Shown here: positions 24,769 through 35,032 of the stretch, piece by piece
Layout of the letters: every line of letters starts with the position of its first letter
Numbering within the stretch: the stretch's first letter is position 1
Origin: Flavobacterium cyclinae
GTDB taxonomy: Bacteria > Bacteroidota > Bacteroidia > Flavobacteriales > Flavobacteriaceae
Direction of reading: 5' to 3'
Assembly (NCBI RefSeq): GCF_021172145.1
Contig: NZ_CP089095.1
Coordinates: 2,790,001 to 2,854,000, forward strand
Length of the DNA: 64,000 nt
Notes under the pieces: generated by a model
Database searches by the model: none
The model's input: only the letters and a program-made list of their open reading frames with translations
Told to the model about the DNA's origin: nothing
Position numbers and translations under genes: made by a program

Positions 24769-27700
24769 ATGCAAAAAATTGTTTTTTTAGTGGGATTTGT
24801 ATTATGTTTTTTGGGCGGTTTTGCTCAGGAAACGTTACAATCGTATCCAACTAAAAAAATTGCATTTTCAAAAGATACGATTTCGATTGAAAAATTCAGC
24901 TTAAATAATTCCTTTTTTGAAATCAAAGACAAAAATGGAAAAGTCATTGACACCAGTTTTTACAAGGTAAATTTTCAAAAAGGAACGGTAATTTTCATCA
25001 AAGAAATCAATACTTCTGATTCACTAATCGTTAGTTATTCAAAATTTCCAGCGTTTCTAACCAAAACGTATTCTATTTATGATGACGACAAAGTGGTTTC
25101 AAACGAAGCGGGAAAACTGGTCGTTTTCAAAAGAGACAAAAACACCAAATTCAAACCTTTCGACGGATTGAACACTTCGGGAAGTATAACACGTGGTGTA
25201 ACCATTGGAAACAATCAAAACACGGTGGTGAATTCGAATTTAGATTTGCAAATCACAGGAAAAATTTCGGACAAAGTGAGTTTGCGAGCATCAATTCAAG
25301 ACAGTAATATTCCGTTGCAAGAAGGCGGTTACTCGCAAAAACTGGATGAATTTGACCAAATTTTCATCGAATTATTTTCGGATAAATGGAACATTCGCGC
25401 TGGTGATTTATTTTTGGAAAACAGAAAATCATCATTCTTAAATTTCAACAAAAAAGTACAAGGTTTAGCAACGCGCTTCACCTTTGGAACACATGATAAA
25501 AAAACGGAAGTCATTGCTTCTGGAGCTTTGGTACGCGGACAATATGCAAGAAGTACTTTTATAGGCCAAGAAGGCAATCAAGGGCCGTATAAATTGCGCG
25601 GAAATAATAACGAATTGTATGTTTTGGTTATTTCAGGTTCGGAACGCGTTTATGTCAACGGAATTTTAAAAACTCGTGGCGAAAACAATGATTATATCAT
25701 TGATTACAATGCCGGAGAAATCATTTTCACTTCGTTATTTCCGATTACTTCAGAAATGCGAATCAACGTGGAATATCAATATACCGATAGAAATTTTACT
25801 CGATTTATTACGTATGGTGGCATTTCGCATGAGCGAGAAAATTGGGAAATTGGTGGTTTTGTCTATTCAGAAAGCGATGTGAAAAATCAACCATTGCAAC
25901 AAAATTTATCAACGGAACAAATTGCCATTTTGCAAAATGCTGGTGATGATATTTCGCAAATGAATGGACCATCTGCTTATTTAGATTCGTATTCTGAAAA
26001 TAAAATTTTATATCGAAAAGTATTGATTGGTGGCGTTGAAGTTTTTGAATATTCAAACAATCCAAATGACGAATTATACAATGTCCGATTTTCATTAGTT
26101 GGAGATAATCTTGGAAATTACATTTTAGCAAACAATCAAGCCGTTGGAAAAATTTATGAATATGTAGCGCCAATAGCTGGAATTCCACAAGGAAATTACG
26201 AACCTATTATTCGATTGATTGCGCCTACAAAAATTCAAATGGCAACGGTTTTAGGAAAATACAATCCAAGCGAGAAAACACTTTTAGATTTTGAAGTAGC
26301 CTTGAGCAATAGCGACCAAAATTTATATTCCAATTTAGATGACGACAACAACAAAGGATTTGCTGGGAAATTCAATGGAAAGCAACGTGTTTTTGATGGA
26401 AAAACCAAAATAGATGCCTATGCAAATTTTCAATTGATACAAGAAAATTTTAAACCTATTGAACGCTTGTTTAACATCGAATTTAATCGGGATTGGAATA
26501 TAACTGCTCCATTACTAGGCAATCAAAGTTTTTTGACTTCGGGATTGGATTTTAATTTCAACAACAAAGGAAAAGCTTTGTATCAATTTGAAAATTTAGC
26601 TTTTGGCGATACTTTTTCGGGAAATAGGCATACTTTTTCAGGAAGATATAGCACAAAAAACTGGATGATTTGGAGTCAATCAAGTGCCATGAAAAGTGAT
26701 TCTGAAATTGCCAATTCTTCCTTTTCAAGAAGTCAAAATCGTTCGTCCTATAGATTAGGTAAAAACTGGATTGGGGGAACGGTGAATTTAGAAGATAATT
26801 CAGAAAAATTAAAAGCAACAAATGCGTTTTCGGCCTTGAGCCAACGCTTTTTAGAATATGGCGCTTTTGTAGGAAGAGGTGATTCAACAAAAGTTTATGT
26901 GGAATTGGGATTTTTACAACGTCAGAATGATAGTTTGCAAAACAACCGAATTGAACGTGTAAATCATTCGAATTCGTATTATTTGAAATCACAATTAATA
27001 AAAACCGAAAAAAGCAATTTGAGTGTGTTTTTGAATTATCGTGATTTGAAATATAAAGATAGTAACATAGAAAACGAACCATCGTTGAATTCCCGAATTT
27101 TGTATTCTGATAGGTATTTTGGGCAAATACTTCAAACTACTACGGCTTATGAAACCAGTTCTGGAACGATTGCCCAACAAGAATTTACTTATTTACAAGT
27201 AGAACCAGGACAAGGTGTTTATATGTGGAACGACTACAATGGAAACGGAATTCAAGAATTGCAAGAGTTTGAAATTGCTCCTTTTCCTGATTTAGCGATT
27301 TACGTTCGCGTGTTTTTACCGAATCAAGTTTTTGTTAGAACCCATCAAAATAAATTTTCTCAAGCATTAAATTTAAATTTTAATCAATGGCAAAATGAAA
27401 AAGGTTTGAAAAAATTTGCATCTTATTTTAATAATCAAACTTCGTTTTTAATAGAACGACGAATTAAGAGAGAAGGTTCAAATTTCGATTTGAATCCGTT
27501 TTCAAAAAATGATGATGAGTTAATTGGTTTGAACACGAATTTTAGAAATAGTTTGTTTTTTAATCGTGGGAAGCAATATCATTCTACTACTTATTCCTTT
27601 TTAATCAATGAAAGTCAAAATTTGCTTTCTGTGGGAAGTGTAGCAGTTAAAAATCAAGCGCATCAATTGCAATACCAACATTTGGTAAAGAAAAGTTGGT

Positions 27701-28173
27701 TGTTTAATTTTTCAGGAAGTAAAACGTTTTCAAAATCGAATTCTGAGAATTATCCGAATCGAAATTTCGAAATTGAAAGCTTTCAATTAGCTCCAAAAAT
27801 TGGTTATTTATTCTCTAAAAATGCGAGTTGGGATATTTTTTATGAATACCAACAAAAAGAAAACAAAATTGGCGCTTTTGAAACTCTAGAACAAACCCGA
27901 TTAGGAACTTCATTTACTGTAAATAGTGAAAAAGGATTTAGTTTAAATGGGGAATTTTCAATGTTCCAAAATACATTTAATGGTAATGCTTTATCAGCCG
28001 TAGGATTTCAAATGTTAGAAGGCTTGCAACCCGGAAAAAATCAAACTTGGCGTTTACTTTTACAAAAGAACTTAACACAATATTTAGATATAAATATTAA
28101 CTATCAAGGCCGAAATAGTGAAACAAGCAAAACGATACATACAGGAAACGTACAATTGCGAGCGTTTTTTTAG
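24769..28173 (+). CDS. Large exported protein of unknown function, probably outer membrane
   Basis: A 1134-residue protein with a signal peptide (about 1-19, ending GFAQ). Residues 20-130 form a small beta domain, a GSITRGVTIGNNQNTVVNS motif near 137-155 opens a strand-rich region, and the C-terminal 500 residues are dominated by alternating amphipathic strands with frequent Asn and aromatic girdle residues, ending in RAFF with a terminal Phe, as in outer-membrane barrels. MWNDYNGNGIQELQEFEIA (near 826) is a Ca-binding-like loop that I also associate with SprA-type translocon proteins. No TonB plug or sorting domain is evident. It precedes the IgGFc-like T9SS protein by 45 bp. I know homologues only as conserved hypothetical Flavobacteria proteins. 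Confidence 0.7.
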   Translation: MQKIVFLVGFVLCFLGGFAQETLQSYPTKKIAFSKDTISIEKFSLNNSFFEIKDKNGKVIDTSFYKVNFQKGTVIFIKEINTSDSLIVSYSKFPAFLTKTYSIYDDDKVVSNEAGKLVVFKRDKNTKFKPFDGLNTSGSITRGVTIGNNQNTVVNSNLDLQITGKISDKVSLRASIQDSNIPLQEGGYSQKLDEFDQIFIELFSDKWNIRAGDLFLENRKSSFLNFNKKVQGLATRFTFGTHDKKTEVIASGALVRGQYARSTFIGQEGNQGPYKLRGNNNELYVLVISGSERVYVNGILKTRGENNDYIIDYNAGEIIFTSLFPITSEMRINVEYQYTDRNFTRFITYGGISHERENWEIGGFVYSESDVKNQPLQQNLSTEQIAILQNAGDDISQMNGPSAYLDSYSENKILYRKVLIGGVEVFEYSNNPNDELYNVRFSLVGDNLGNYILANNQAVGKIYEYVAPIAGIPQGNYEPIIRLIAPTKIQMATVLGKYNPSEKTLLDFEVALSNSDQNLYSNLDDDNNKGFAGKFNGKQRVFDGKTKIDAYANFQLIQENFKPIERLFNIEFNRDWNITAPLLGNQSFLTSGLDFNFNNKGKALYQFENLAFGDTFSGNRHTFSGRYSTKNWMIWSQSSAMKSDSEIANSSFSRSQNRSSYRLGKNWIGGTVNLEDNSEKLKATNAFSALSQRFLEYGAFVGRGDSTKVYVELGFLQRQNDSLQNNRIERVNHSNSYYLKSQLIKTEKSNLSVFLNYRDLKYKDSNIENEPSLNSRILYSDRYFGQILQTTTAYETSSGTIAQQEFTYLQVEPGQGVYMWNDYNGNGIQELQEFEIAPFPDLAIYVRVFLPNQVFVRTHQNKFSQALNLNFNQWQNEKGLKKFASYFNNQTSFLIERRIKREGSNFDLNPFSKNDDELIGLNTNFRNSLFFNRGKQYHSTTYSFLINESQNLLSVGSVAVKNQAHQLQYQHLVKKSWLFNFSGSKTFSKSNSENYPNRNFEIESFQLAPKIGYLFSKNASWDIFYEYQQKENKIGAFETLEQTRLGTSFTVNSEKGFSLNGEFSMFQNTFNGNALSAVGFQMLEGLQPGKNQTWRLLLQKNLTQYLDININYQGRNSETSKTIHTGNVQLRAFF

Positions 28174-28218
28174 TTAATATTTAGAATAATTCTACATTTC
28201 TGCTTAATTTTACAAGCT

Positions 28219-31200
28219 ATGTTTAAAAATGTTATGTTAAAAAAGATTTACTACCTATTAATTTTATTTTCTACTCTTTGTTATTCTCAATTAAGTAACA
28301 AACATTGGATTCCGCCTTTACATTGTAGAGATGCGGCTTCTGTTGCTGATCATTATTTATATATCTCAACTCAAGAAGTTAATCCATTTGAAATTACAAT
28401 TACGGATGGTGCGGGAAATCCGATAGGAACAAATCCATATACTATTTCAGCATCTACACCATTAACAGTTGATTTAGGCTTTGGTCAAAATACAAAAATG
28501 TTTGTTGGGCAAGAAAACGTAAACATTGTTTTAAACAACAGAGGAGTAATTATTGAGGGAACTAAAGATTTTTACGCTAGTTTTAGAGTTAGATCTCAAA
28601 ATCATGCCGAAATGCTGGTTTCAAAAGGGAGACCGGGAATTGGTACAAGTTTTAGATTAGGTCACATCATAAATGAATTATTTGATAATAGGAAATCATT
28701 TGTTGCAAGTGTAATGGCAACAGAGGATAATACTAATGTAAGCTTATCTGATTATAATCCTAATGTAATTTTTACTACTAGTACGGGATCGTTAAGTGTT
28801 GCTTCGCAAAATTTCACCTTAAACGCAGGTGAGAGTATTATTTTCTCAGGCTATAGTGATGTTTCAGAAAATTTAGATGGTGCAATTGGAGCATTAATCA
28901 CTTCAAACAAGCCAATTGCTGTTAATAGTGGAAATGCATTAGGAGGAATTCAACTAGGTAGTGCAGACTTTGCTCTTGATCAAATAGTATCAGCATCCCA
29001 AATTGGCGATGAATATATATTTATTGAAGGTAATGGCCTTTCAAGTATGGAATTACCACTAATTGTTGCAAACGAAGACAATACAGAGATTTACATTAAT
29101 GGTTCTACAACTCCAGTAACCACAATTAATGCAGGGGAATATTTTTTAGTTGACAATAGTTATTATCAAGGTGTTTCCAATAAAAACATATATGTAAAAA
29201 CTTCAAAAAATGTTTATGCTTATCAATTTGTTGGAGGAGATGTAAATACAGCAACTGCTGGATTAAATTTTATACCCCCTTTAAGTTGTTTCTTCCAAAA
29301 TTCAGTAAATATTCCAAATGTAAATAGAATTGGTGGAACAATTTATACAACTGATTTAATGATATTAACTTATGCTTCTGCTGTTTTAACATTAAATGGA
29401 ACACCTATTCCAAACTCACAATCTCAAACTGTTTTAGGAAATTCTGATTGGGTAACTTACAGAGTATCAAATGTTAGCAACAATATTGCTCTTGAATCCA
29501 CTGGCCCTCTGGCTGTAGGAGTTTTTGGGTATGGAATTAATCTAAATAGCCCTGGCCAAGGCATTACATCAGGTTTTGCTGGTTACTATTCCGGATTTGG
29601 AAGTAATCCAGAAGACACTAATATAACGATTTGTTCAAATGAGACCATTAATCTTTTTGATGCCATCATTGGTAATCCGGGAGAGAATGGAACATGGACA
29701 ACTCCAATTGGTGGTGCTCCTTTGAATAATAATATTTTTGACCCTTCTATTAATGTAGCAGGAGAATATATTTATGAATTTACAAAAGATTGTAATGCTA
29801 CAGCTGTTACAATTCCAGTAAAAATTAATGTTACAATAGAACAAGCTCCTTTTGTTGGTAACAATACCACTTATTCTACATGTGTAAATGCAAATGCTAT
29901 TGACTTATTTACACTTTTAGGCACAAATATAACAACTGGAGGAACATGGACGCCAGCACTTGACTCAGGGACGGGAGTTTTTAATCCTGCTGTAGATGTT
30001 TCTGGGGTTTATACTTATAAAATTGATTCAGTAGTAACTTGTAGATCAGCTTCAGCAAGTATAACGGTTACAAATAATCCTATTCCTGTGGCACCAATAA
30101 TATCTGATTTTAATTTATGTGATAATGGTAATGATGGTGATGATACTAATGGTTTTGTTACATTTGATTTAACTCAAAAAAATGCCGAAATAGCCAATTT
30201 AATTCCAGATTATACAATTACTTATCATTTAGACAGTAATGAGGCTACTGCTGGAAGCAATAATATTACTTCTATTTATGCTACAAATAGAACAATATAC
30301 GTTCGGTTAACAAATTCAATAAACGGATGTTATCTTACAGCTAGTTTCAACTTAGTGGTTAAACCTAAACCTGTTGTAAATTCAATCATAACTTTAAAAC
30401 AATGTGATACTGATACTGATGCGAGCACAACATTTAACTTAACACAAGCAAATATTTTAATATCTACTGATACCAATTTAACATTTTCGTACCATAATAG
30501 TTTATCAGGTGCTGAAAATAATACTGATTTTGTTACTAATGAAATTTCATATTTTGCTTCAAATGGATCGGTAGTTTGGGCAAGGATTTCAAATAGTGAT
30601 GGTTGTTATAGAACTTCCAAAGTTAATTTAGTTGTTTCGGCAACTACAGTACCTCAAACTTTTAGATTTCGTATTGATGATGTTTGCGACGATTATTTAA
30701 GTGCAACAGATCCTGATGGAGATGGAATCGGTTATTTTGATTTAACTGAAATTGAACCTATTTTAACAAATCAATTTCCTGTTGGTCAATCCTATACTTT
30801 TACCTATTATCTAAATCAATTAGATGCAGAAACAGAACAAAATGCAATAACTGATATTACTAATTTTAGAAATACCATTCCAAACTTTCAAGAAATATGG
30901 GTTAGAATTGAAAGTAATTTATATGAATGTGCTGGATTAGGTCCGTTTTTAGAATTAATTGTTAACCCTTTACCTGATACGGATTTAGGGGATAATTTTG
31001 TTATATGTATTGATCCTATTACCGGAATTGGTTCACAAATTGTAAACGCAACTCCTGCTACACCAGGAAATTATAGCTACAATTGGACTCCTGTAAATCC
31101 AGATGGAAATATCGCTACTTATAACATTACTTCACCTGGTACGTATAGTGTTGAAGTTACAAACGTAGATACTTCTTGTACATTTACAGATAGTGTTACA

Positions 31201-31704
31201 ACTACGTTTTCTTCTGAACCGGAAAGTGTAAATGCTGAATTAATAACTCCAGCATTTTCTAGCGGTTTAGCTTCAATACAAGTTAATGCTATAGGTGGTT
31301 TTGGGATTTATGAATATAGTTTAGATGCTTTAGAATGGCAATCGAGCCCACTCTTTACAAATTTACCTAATGGAAATTATTCTATTTTTGTAAGAGATAT
31401 TCAAGGATGTGGTTTATTAATTACTAATAGTATTCAAACTATAACTTATCCTAATTATTTTACTCCTAATGGTGATGGTTATAATGACAGATGGAACATT
31501 GAATTACCCTCTGAATATCAAGGGATAATCACTATTTATAATCGCTTTGGAAAATTATTAAAACAGTTAAACCCTGGAAGTTCTGGTTGGGATGGCACTT
31601 TTAATGGAGAACAAATGCCTTCAACAGATTATTGGTTTAAAGTTGAATATACAGAAGATAATATTAGGAAAGAATTCAAATCACATTTTAGTTTAAAGAG
31701 ATAA
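28219..31704 (+). CDS. IgGFc-binding-like surface protein with type B T9SS sorting domain
   Basis: A 1161-residue exported protein. After the signal peptide, residues about 25-460 resemble the IgGFc-binding N-terminal domain (HWIPPLHCRDAASVADHYL, later YAYQFVGG and FIPPLSCF). The middle (about 470-1060) contains repeated Ig-like or SprB-like modules with paired Cys and phrases such as NLCDNGNDGDDTNGFVTFDL and LKQCDTDTDASTTFNLTQ. The last 80 residues are a gliding-motility-associated (type B) sorting domain: YPNYFTPNGDGYNDRWNIE, IYNRFGKLLKQL, GWDGTFNGEQMPSTDYWFKV. It is probably a surface adhesin exported by T9SS. Start at 28219 or at Met 6 (28234). No PorP/SprF gene is adjacent. Confidence 0.85.
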   Translation: MFKNVMLKKIYYLLILFSTLCYSQLSNKHWIPPLHCRDAASVADHYLYISTQEVNPFEITITDGAGNPIGTNPYTISASTPLTVDLGFGQNTKMFVGQENVNIVLNNRGVIIEGTKDFYASFRVRSQNHAEMLVSKGRPGIGTSFRLGHIINELFDNRKSFVASVMATEDNTNVSLSDYNPNVIFTTSTGSLSVASQNFTLNAGESIIFSGYSDVSENLDGAIGALITSNKPIAVNSGNALGGIQLGSADFALDQIVSASQIGDEYIFIEGNGLSSMELPLIVANEDNTEIYINGSTTPVTTINAGEYFLVDNSYYQGVSNKNIYVKTSKNVYAYQFVGGDVNTATAGLNFIPPLSCFFQNSVNIPNVNRIGGTIYTTDLMILTYASAVLTLNGTPIPNSQSQTVLGNSDWVTYRVSNVSNNIALESTGPLAVGVFGYGINLNSPGQGITSGFAGYYSGFGSNPEDTNITICSNETINLFDAIIGNPGENGTWTTPIGGAPLNNNIFDPSINVAGEYIYEFTKDCNATAVTIPVKINVTIEQAPFVGNNTTYSTCVNANAIDLFTLLGTNITTGGTWTPALDSGTGVFNPAVDVSGVYTYKIDSVVTCRSASASITVTNNPIPVAPIISDFNLCDNGNDGDDTNGFVTFDLTQKNAEIANLIPDYTITYHLDSNEATAGSNNITSIYATNRTIYVRLTNSINGCYLTASFNLVVKPKPVVNSIITLKQCDTDTDASTTFNLTQANILISTDTNLTFSYHNSLSGAENNTDFVTNEISYFASNGSVVWARISNSDGCYRTSKVNLVVSATTVPQTFRFRIDDVCDDYLSATDPDGDGIGYFDLTEIEPILTNQFPVGQSYTFTYYLNQLDAETEQNAITDITNFRNTIPNFQEIWVRIESNLYECAGLGPFLELIVNPLPDTDLGDNFVICIDPITGIGSQIVNATPATPGNYSYNWTPVNPDGNIATYNITSPGTYSVEVTNVDTSCTFTDSVTTTFSSEPESVNAELITPAFSSGLASIQVNAIGGFGIYEYSLDALEWQSSPLFTNLPNGNYSIFVRDIQGCGLLITNSIQTITYPNYFTPNGDGYNDRWNIELPSEYQGIITIYNRFGKLLKQLNPGSSGWDGTFNGEQMPSTDYWFKVEYTEDNIRKEFKSHFSLKR

Positions 31705-31710
31705 TGTATA

Positions 31711-32460
31711 ATGGGAACAATAGAAACAAATATTTCAAATAATATTGCTACAATTACTTTTTATCATCCTTCAAGTAATTCATTTCCTAGTTCATTGCTA
31801 CAGAAATTAACAAATGAAATAGATTCCTTAAGCAAAAATGATTTGGTGTCTATTCTTGTTTTAAAAAGTGCCGGTGATGGTGCATTTTGTGCTGGAGCTT
31901 CATTTAATGAATTACTTGCAGTTAGTAATTATGAGGAAGGAAGTGATTTTTTCTCAGGTTTTGCAAATGTAATTAACGCAATGAGAAGATGTCCAAAAAT
32001 TATTGTTGGAAGAATACATGGTAAAGCTGTAGGTGGTGGCGTAGGATTATCTGCAGCTTGTGATTATACTTTTGCGACTACAAAAAGCGATATAAAACTA
32101 TCAGAAATAGCTATTGGTATAGGTCCATTTGTAATTGAACCTGCAGTTTCAAGAAAAATAGGAAAAGTTGCTATGTCAGAAATGACGCTTACACCTACGG
32201 TTTGGAAAACCTCAAAATGGGCTTTAGAAAAAGGCTTATATACAGAAGTATTTGAATCAATAGAAGCTTTAGATGAAAGATTAAATGAATATCTAAATGA
32301 ACTAGCTACCTATAATTATGAAGCTCTTGCAGAAATAAAAAAAGTGCTTTGGCAAGACACTCAGCATTGGGAGACTTTATTATACGAAAGAGCTGCAATT
32401 TCCGGACGTTTAGTTCTCTCTGATTTCACAAAAAAAGCATTAGAAAAATTTAAAAAATGA
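31711..32460 (+). CDS. Enoyl-CoA hydratase/isomerase family protein
   Basis: A 249-residue crotonase-fold enzyme. The CoA-binding and oxyanion regions are GDGAFCAGASFNEL (about 50-63) and GRIHGKAVGGGVGLSAACDY (about 92-111), with SEIAIGIGPFVIEPAVSRKIG after them. It hydrates or isomerises an acyl-CoA thioester; the exact substrate is uncertain, though branched-chain (methylglutaconyl-CoA) hydratases in Bacteroidota look similar. It begins 6 bp after the adhesin stop and overlaps the next small gene by 4 bases (ATGA). Confidence 0.87.
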   Translation: MGTIETNISNNIATITFYHPSSNSFPSSLLQKLTNEIDSLSKNDLVSILVLKSAGDGAFCAGASFNELLAVSNYEEGSDFFSGFANVINAMRRCPKIIVGRIHGKAVGGGVGLSAACDYTFATTKSDIKLSEIAIGIGPFVIEPAVSRKIGKVAMSEMTLTPTVWKTSKWALEKGLYTEVFESIEALDERLNEYLNELATYNYEALAEIKKVLWQDTQHWETLLYERAAISGRLVLSDFTKKALEKFKK

Positions 32461-32639
32461 AAAGTTTAATATTATTTCTCCAACAAGTAAATGTAGAAGA
32501 AAAACTAAAAAATGCTCCTGATAGCCAATATCAAATTGGAGTTTTAATTGGGTCTTTCATACCTTTTCTTGTATTAGTTGCTTTAGCGTATACTTTGTAT
32601 TACAGAGCAAAAAAGAAAGAAAAAAATTTAAATAATTAA
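32457..32639 (+). CDS. Small single-pass membrane protein, 60 residues
   Basis: The ATG overlaps the previous stop (ATGA at 32457-32460) and the stop is 2 nt before the QueD-like gene, so the frame is tightly embedded and likely real. One hydrophobic helix spans about 26-46 (LIGSFIPFLVLVALAYTLYY), followed by a basic tail RAKKKEKNLNN. No family is recognised. Confidence 0.7.
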   Translation: MKSLILFLQQVNVEEKLKNAPDSQYQIGVLIGSFIPFLVLVALAYTLYYRAKKKEKNLNN

Positions 32640-32641
32640 CA

Positions 32642-33094
32642 ATGGCAAAAATTCGCATTACAAAACAATTTAGTTTTGAAACTGGCCACGCTTTATATGG
32701 ATACGATGGTAAATGTAAAAATGTTCACGGACATAGTTACAAACTTTCTGTAACAGTTATAGGAACACCGATAGATGATACAAATAACGTTAAATATGGT
32801 ATGGTGATTGACTTTGGTGATTTAAAAAAAATTGTAAAAGAACAAATTGTTGATGTTTTTGATCACGCTACAGTTTTTAATAAAAACACCCCACATATTG
32901 AGCTTGCCAATGAACTTGAACAACGTGGACATCATGTTATTCTTGTTGATTATCAACCTACGAGTGAAAATATGGTTGTTGATTTTTCTAATAAAATTAA
33001 AAACTTATTACCCAAAAACATTAAACTTCATTCTTTAAGACTACAAGAAACAGACACTTCTTTTGCAGAATGGTTTGCATCAGATAATGAATAA
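32642..33094 (+). CDS. queD: 6-pyruvoyltetrahydropterin synthase / QueD family protein
   Basis: A 150-residue T-fold enzyme. Zinc ligands are His in FETGHALYGYDG and the HGHSYKL pair, with Cys in GKCKNVHGHSY as catalytic residue; FDHATVFN and RLQETDTSFAEW complete the site. It is therefore a 6-carboxytetrahydropterin synthase (queuosine pathway) or pterin synthase; the family members overlap too much to separate by eye. Genes for QueC or QueE are not in the window. Terminator at 33101-33127 follows. Confidence 0.85.
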   Translation: MAKIRITKQFSFETGHALYGYDGKCKNVHGHSYKLSVTVIGTPIDDTNNVKYGMVIDFGDLKKIVKEQIVDVFDHATVFNKNTPHIELANELEQRGHHVILVDYQPTSENMVVDFSNKIKNLLPKNIKLHSLRLQETDTSFAEWFASDNE

Positions 33095-33100
33095 AAAAAT

Positions 33101-33127
33101 AAAGGTCCCGATTACATCGGGACCTTT
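33101..33127. terminator. Bidirectional terminator between QueD-like gene and PorE-like gene
   Basis: Perfect 11-bp stem AAAGGTCCCGA (33101-33111) with 33117-33127, loop TTACA. A T-rich run follows on the plus strand (TTTATTTTAT) and on the minus strand (TTTATTTTTTTA). Confidence 0.88.
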
Positions 33128-33146
33128 ATTTTATGATGGTAGAACG

Positions 33147-35012
33147 TTATTTCTTCACAATTAAGAATTCACTTCTTCTGTTTTGTGCGTGTTCTTCTTC
33201 AGTACATGATTTGCAAGCTACTTTAGGTTCGCTTTCTCCAAATCCTTGTCCTGAGATTCTATCTTTTGAAATTCCTTTGCTTATTAAGTACTGAACTGTT
33301 GCTTTTGCTCTTCTGTCAGATAACTTCATATTGTAACTGTCGCTACCTCTATTATCTGTGTGCGATTTTGCGAAAATAACCATCTCTGGATGCTCGTTCA
33401 TTACTACAACCAACTTATTAAGCTCTTCAGCTCCTTGTGCGGTAATATTGCTCTTGTTGAATTCAAAATAGATGGGTTGTAAAATTACTTCTGTTTCCGT
33501 AATTACTGGCATAATTGGATTCAATGACGCCTCTACTACAACTTGCTCGTTTTCTGCTTTCTTAACATCAAACACACCACTCTCGTATCCTGATTTTGAT
33601 ACTTGAGCACTATATGCTGTGTTACACATTACTCCCGTAATTGTTTCTCCGTTTGATGCCGATGTTTGATTTGAAATTGTTTTTTGTTTCTCATCAACTA
33701 ACATTACCATAGCGCCTTCGATAACATTTCCTGTCTTTGCATCTTTTACTCTTACCAATGCTTGTACATTACAAACTGGATCTGCTTTGTAGATGTTATC
33801 TACTCCATCTCTGTTACTTGAGAAGAATCCTACTTTCTTTGTTACATTGTATGTGAAAGCAAAATCGTCTTTTGATGTATTTACTGGTTCACCAACATTC
33901 ATGGCTTCTGTACCTTTATTCAAATCCATCTTAAATACATCCAATCCTCCAAATCCTGTTTTTCCGTTTGAAGAGAAAAACAAAATATTGTCATCTGTAA
34001 TGAATGGAAAACTCTCGTTTGCCTCTGTATTTACTTTAGCTCCTAAGTTTTCTGGTGCTCCGTATTCATCTCCATTTACCGATACTTTCCAAATATCTTC
34101 TCCTCCAAATCCGCCTGGCATATTTGATGAGAAGTACAATGTTTTTCCATCTTTACTTATACTCGGATTTCTTACATCATACTCTTTATTGTTAAATGGA
34201 AGTGGTTTAGCATTTACCCACTTATCTCCTTCTTTTGTAGCTTTATAAAGATATATTTTACCAAATTTTGCATTCTTTGCTTTATCTTTTGTAAACTCTT
34301 TTTCATTAAAACTCTCACTACCATAATACATTGTAGTTCCATCACTTGATATACTCACCGGTCCATCATGCCATTTGGTATTGATGTTATCCACTGCTAC
34401 AGCATCGCTAATAGTACCATTTGAATTGTAAGTAGCTTTATAGATGTCTAAATAAGGCTCTTCGTTCCATCCACTGGTTTTTCTTGATGTGTTTCTTGAA
34501 CTTGAAAAATACACATTGTTATCATTTGTAAGTACAGCTCCAAAATCAGTCTTATCACTACTTACATCTGATTTTGCTACATCATACAACTTAGTTTGTC
34601 CTTGTAACTCTGGAAGGTAGTTTGGATTGCTTTTAAATGCTTTTGCTCTTTGATCATTTGGAGCTAACTGTGCAAATTGTTGCATTTGTTTGTCGGCTTC
34701 TTTAAAATTCCCTTCTGCTTTTAGCATTTGAGCATATTTGTAATACGTCTCAGCATCTTGCTTTTGCTCCACTACTTTTGCGTACCACTTTACCGCTTCT
34801 TTGGTATTAAATACATTATAGTAACTCTCTGCTAATTGCTTGTAAACGTAACTATCTGCTTTATTACCTTCGGCTAATTTTAAATATTCTTTTGCCGCAT
34901 CAACATACTCGTATCTATCAAATAACTTATCGGCTGCCTTTGTGTATTGGTTTTGTGCACTAATAATTCCACTAGCCATCACAAAACTTAATGTTATATA
35001 TAAATTTCTCAT
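33147..35012 (-). CDS. OmpA-family protein, PorE-like (TPR, PD40 propeller, regulatory domain, OmpA)
   Basis: A 621-residue envelope protein. Signal peptide 1-19; TPR-type helices about 22-125 (AAKEYLKLAEGNK, AVKWYAKVVEQK); PD40/WD40-like propeller about 150-400 with strands such as NNVYFSSSRN, TMYYGSES, KTLYFSSNMPGGFGGEDIW; a carboxypeptidase-like regulatory domain about 405-495; and an OmpA C-terminal peptidoglycan-binding domain about 510-615 (YFEFNKSNIT, SHTDNRGSDSYN, LSDRRAKATVQYL). This domain order is that of PorE, a T9SS component tying the secretion machinery to peptidoglycan. It is last in the adhesin-PorP/SprF-OmpA unit, 20 bp after sprF, suggesting it anchors this adhesin or its dedicated partner. 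Confidence 0.88.
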   Translation of the reverse strand: MRNLYITLSFVMASGIISAQNQYTKAADKLFDRYEYVDAAKEYLKLAEGNKADSYVYKQLAESYYNVFNTKEAVKWYAKVVEQKQDAETYYKYAQMLKAEGNFKEADKQMQQFAQLAPNDQRAKAFKSNPNYLPELQGQTKLYDVAKSDVSSDKTDFGAVLTNDNNVYFSSSRNTSRKTSGWNEEPYLDIYKATYNSNGTISDAVAVDNINTKWHDGPVSISSDGTTMYYGSESFNEKEFTKDKAKNAKFGKIYLYKATKEGDKWVNAKPLPFNNKEYDVRNPSISKDGKTLYFSSNMPGGFGGEDIWKVSVNGDEYGAPENLGAKVNTEANESFPFITDDNILFFSSNGKTGFGGLDVFKMDLNKGTEAMNVGEPVNTSKDDFAFTYNVTKKVGFFSSNRDGVDNIYKADPVCNVQALVRVKDAKTGNVIEGAMVMLVDEKQKTISNQTSASNGETITGVMCNTAYSAQVSKSGYESGVFDVKKAENEQVVVEASLNPIMPVITETEVILQPIYFEFNKSNITAQGAEELNKLVVVMNEHPEMVIFAKSHTDNRGSDSYNMKLSDRRAKATVQYLISKGISKDRISGQGFGESEPKVACKSCTEEEHAQNRRSEFLIVKK

Positions 35013-35032
35013 TGTGTCCTTGGTGTTTTAGG

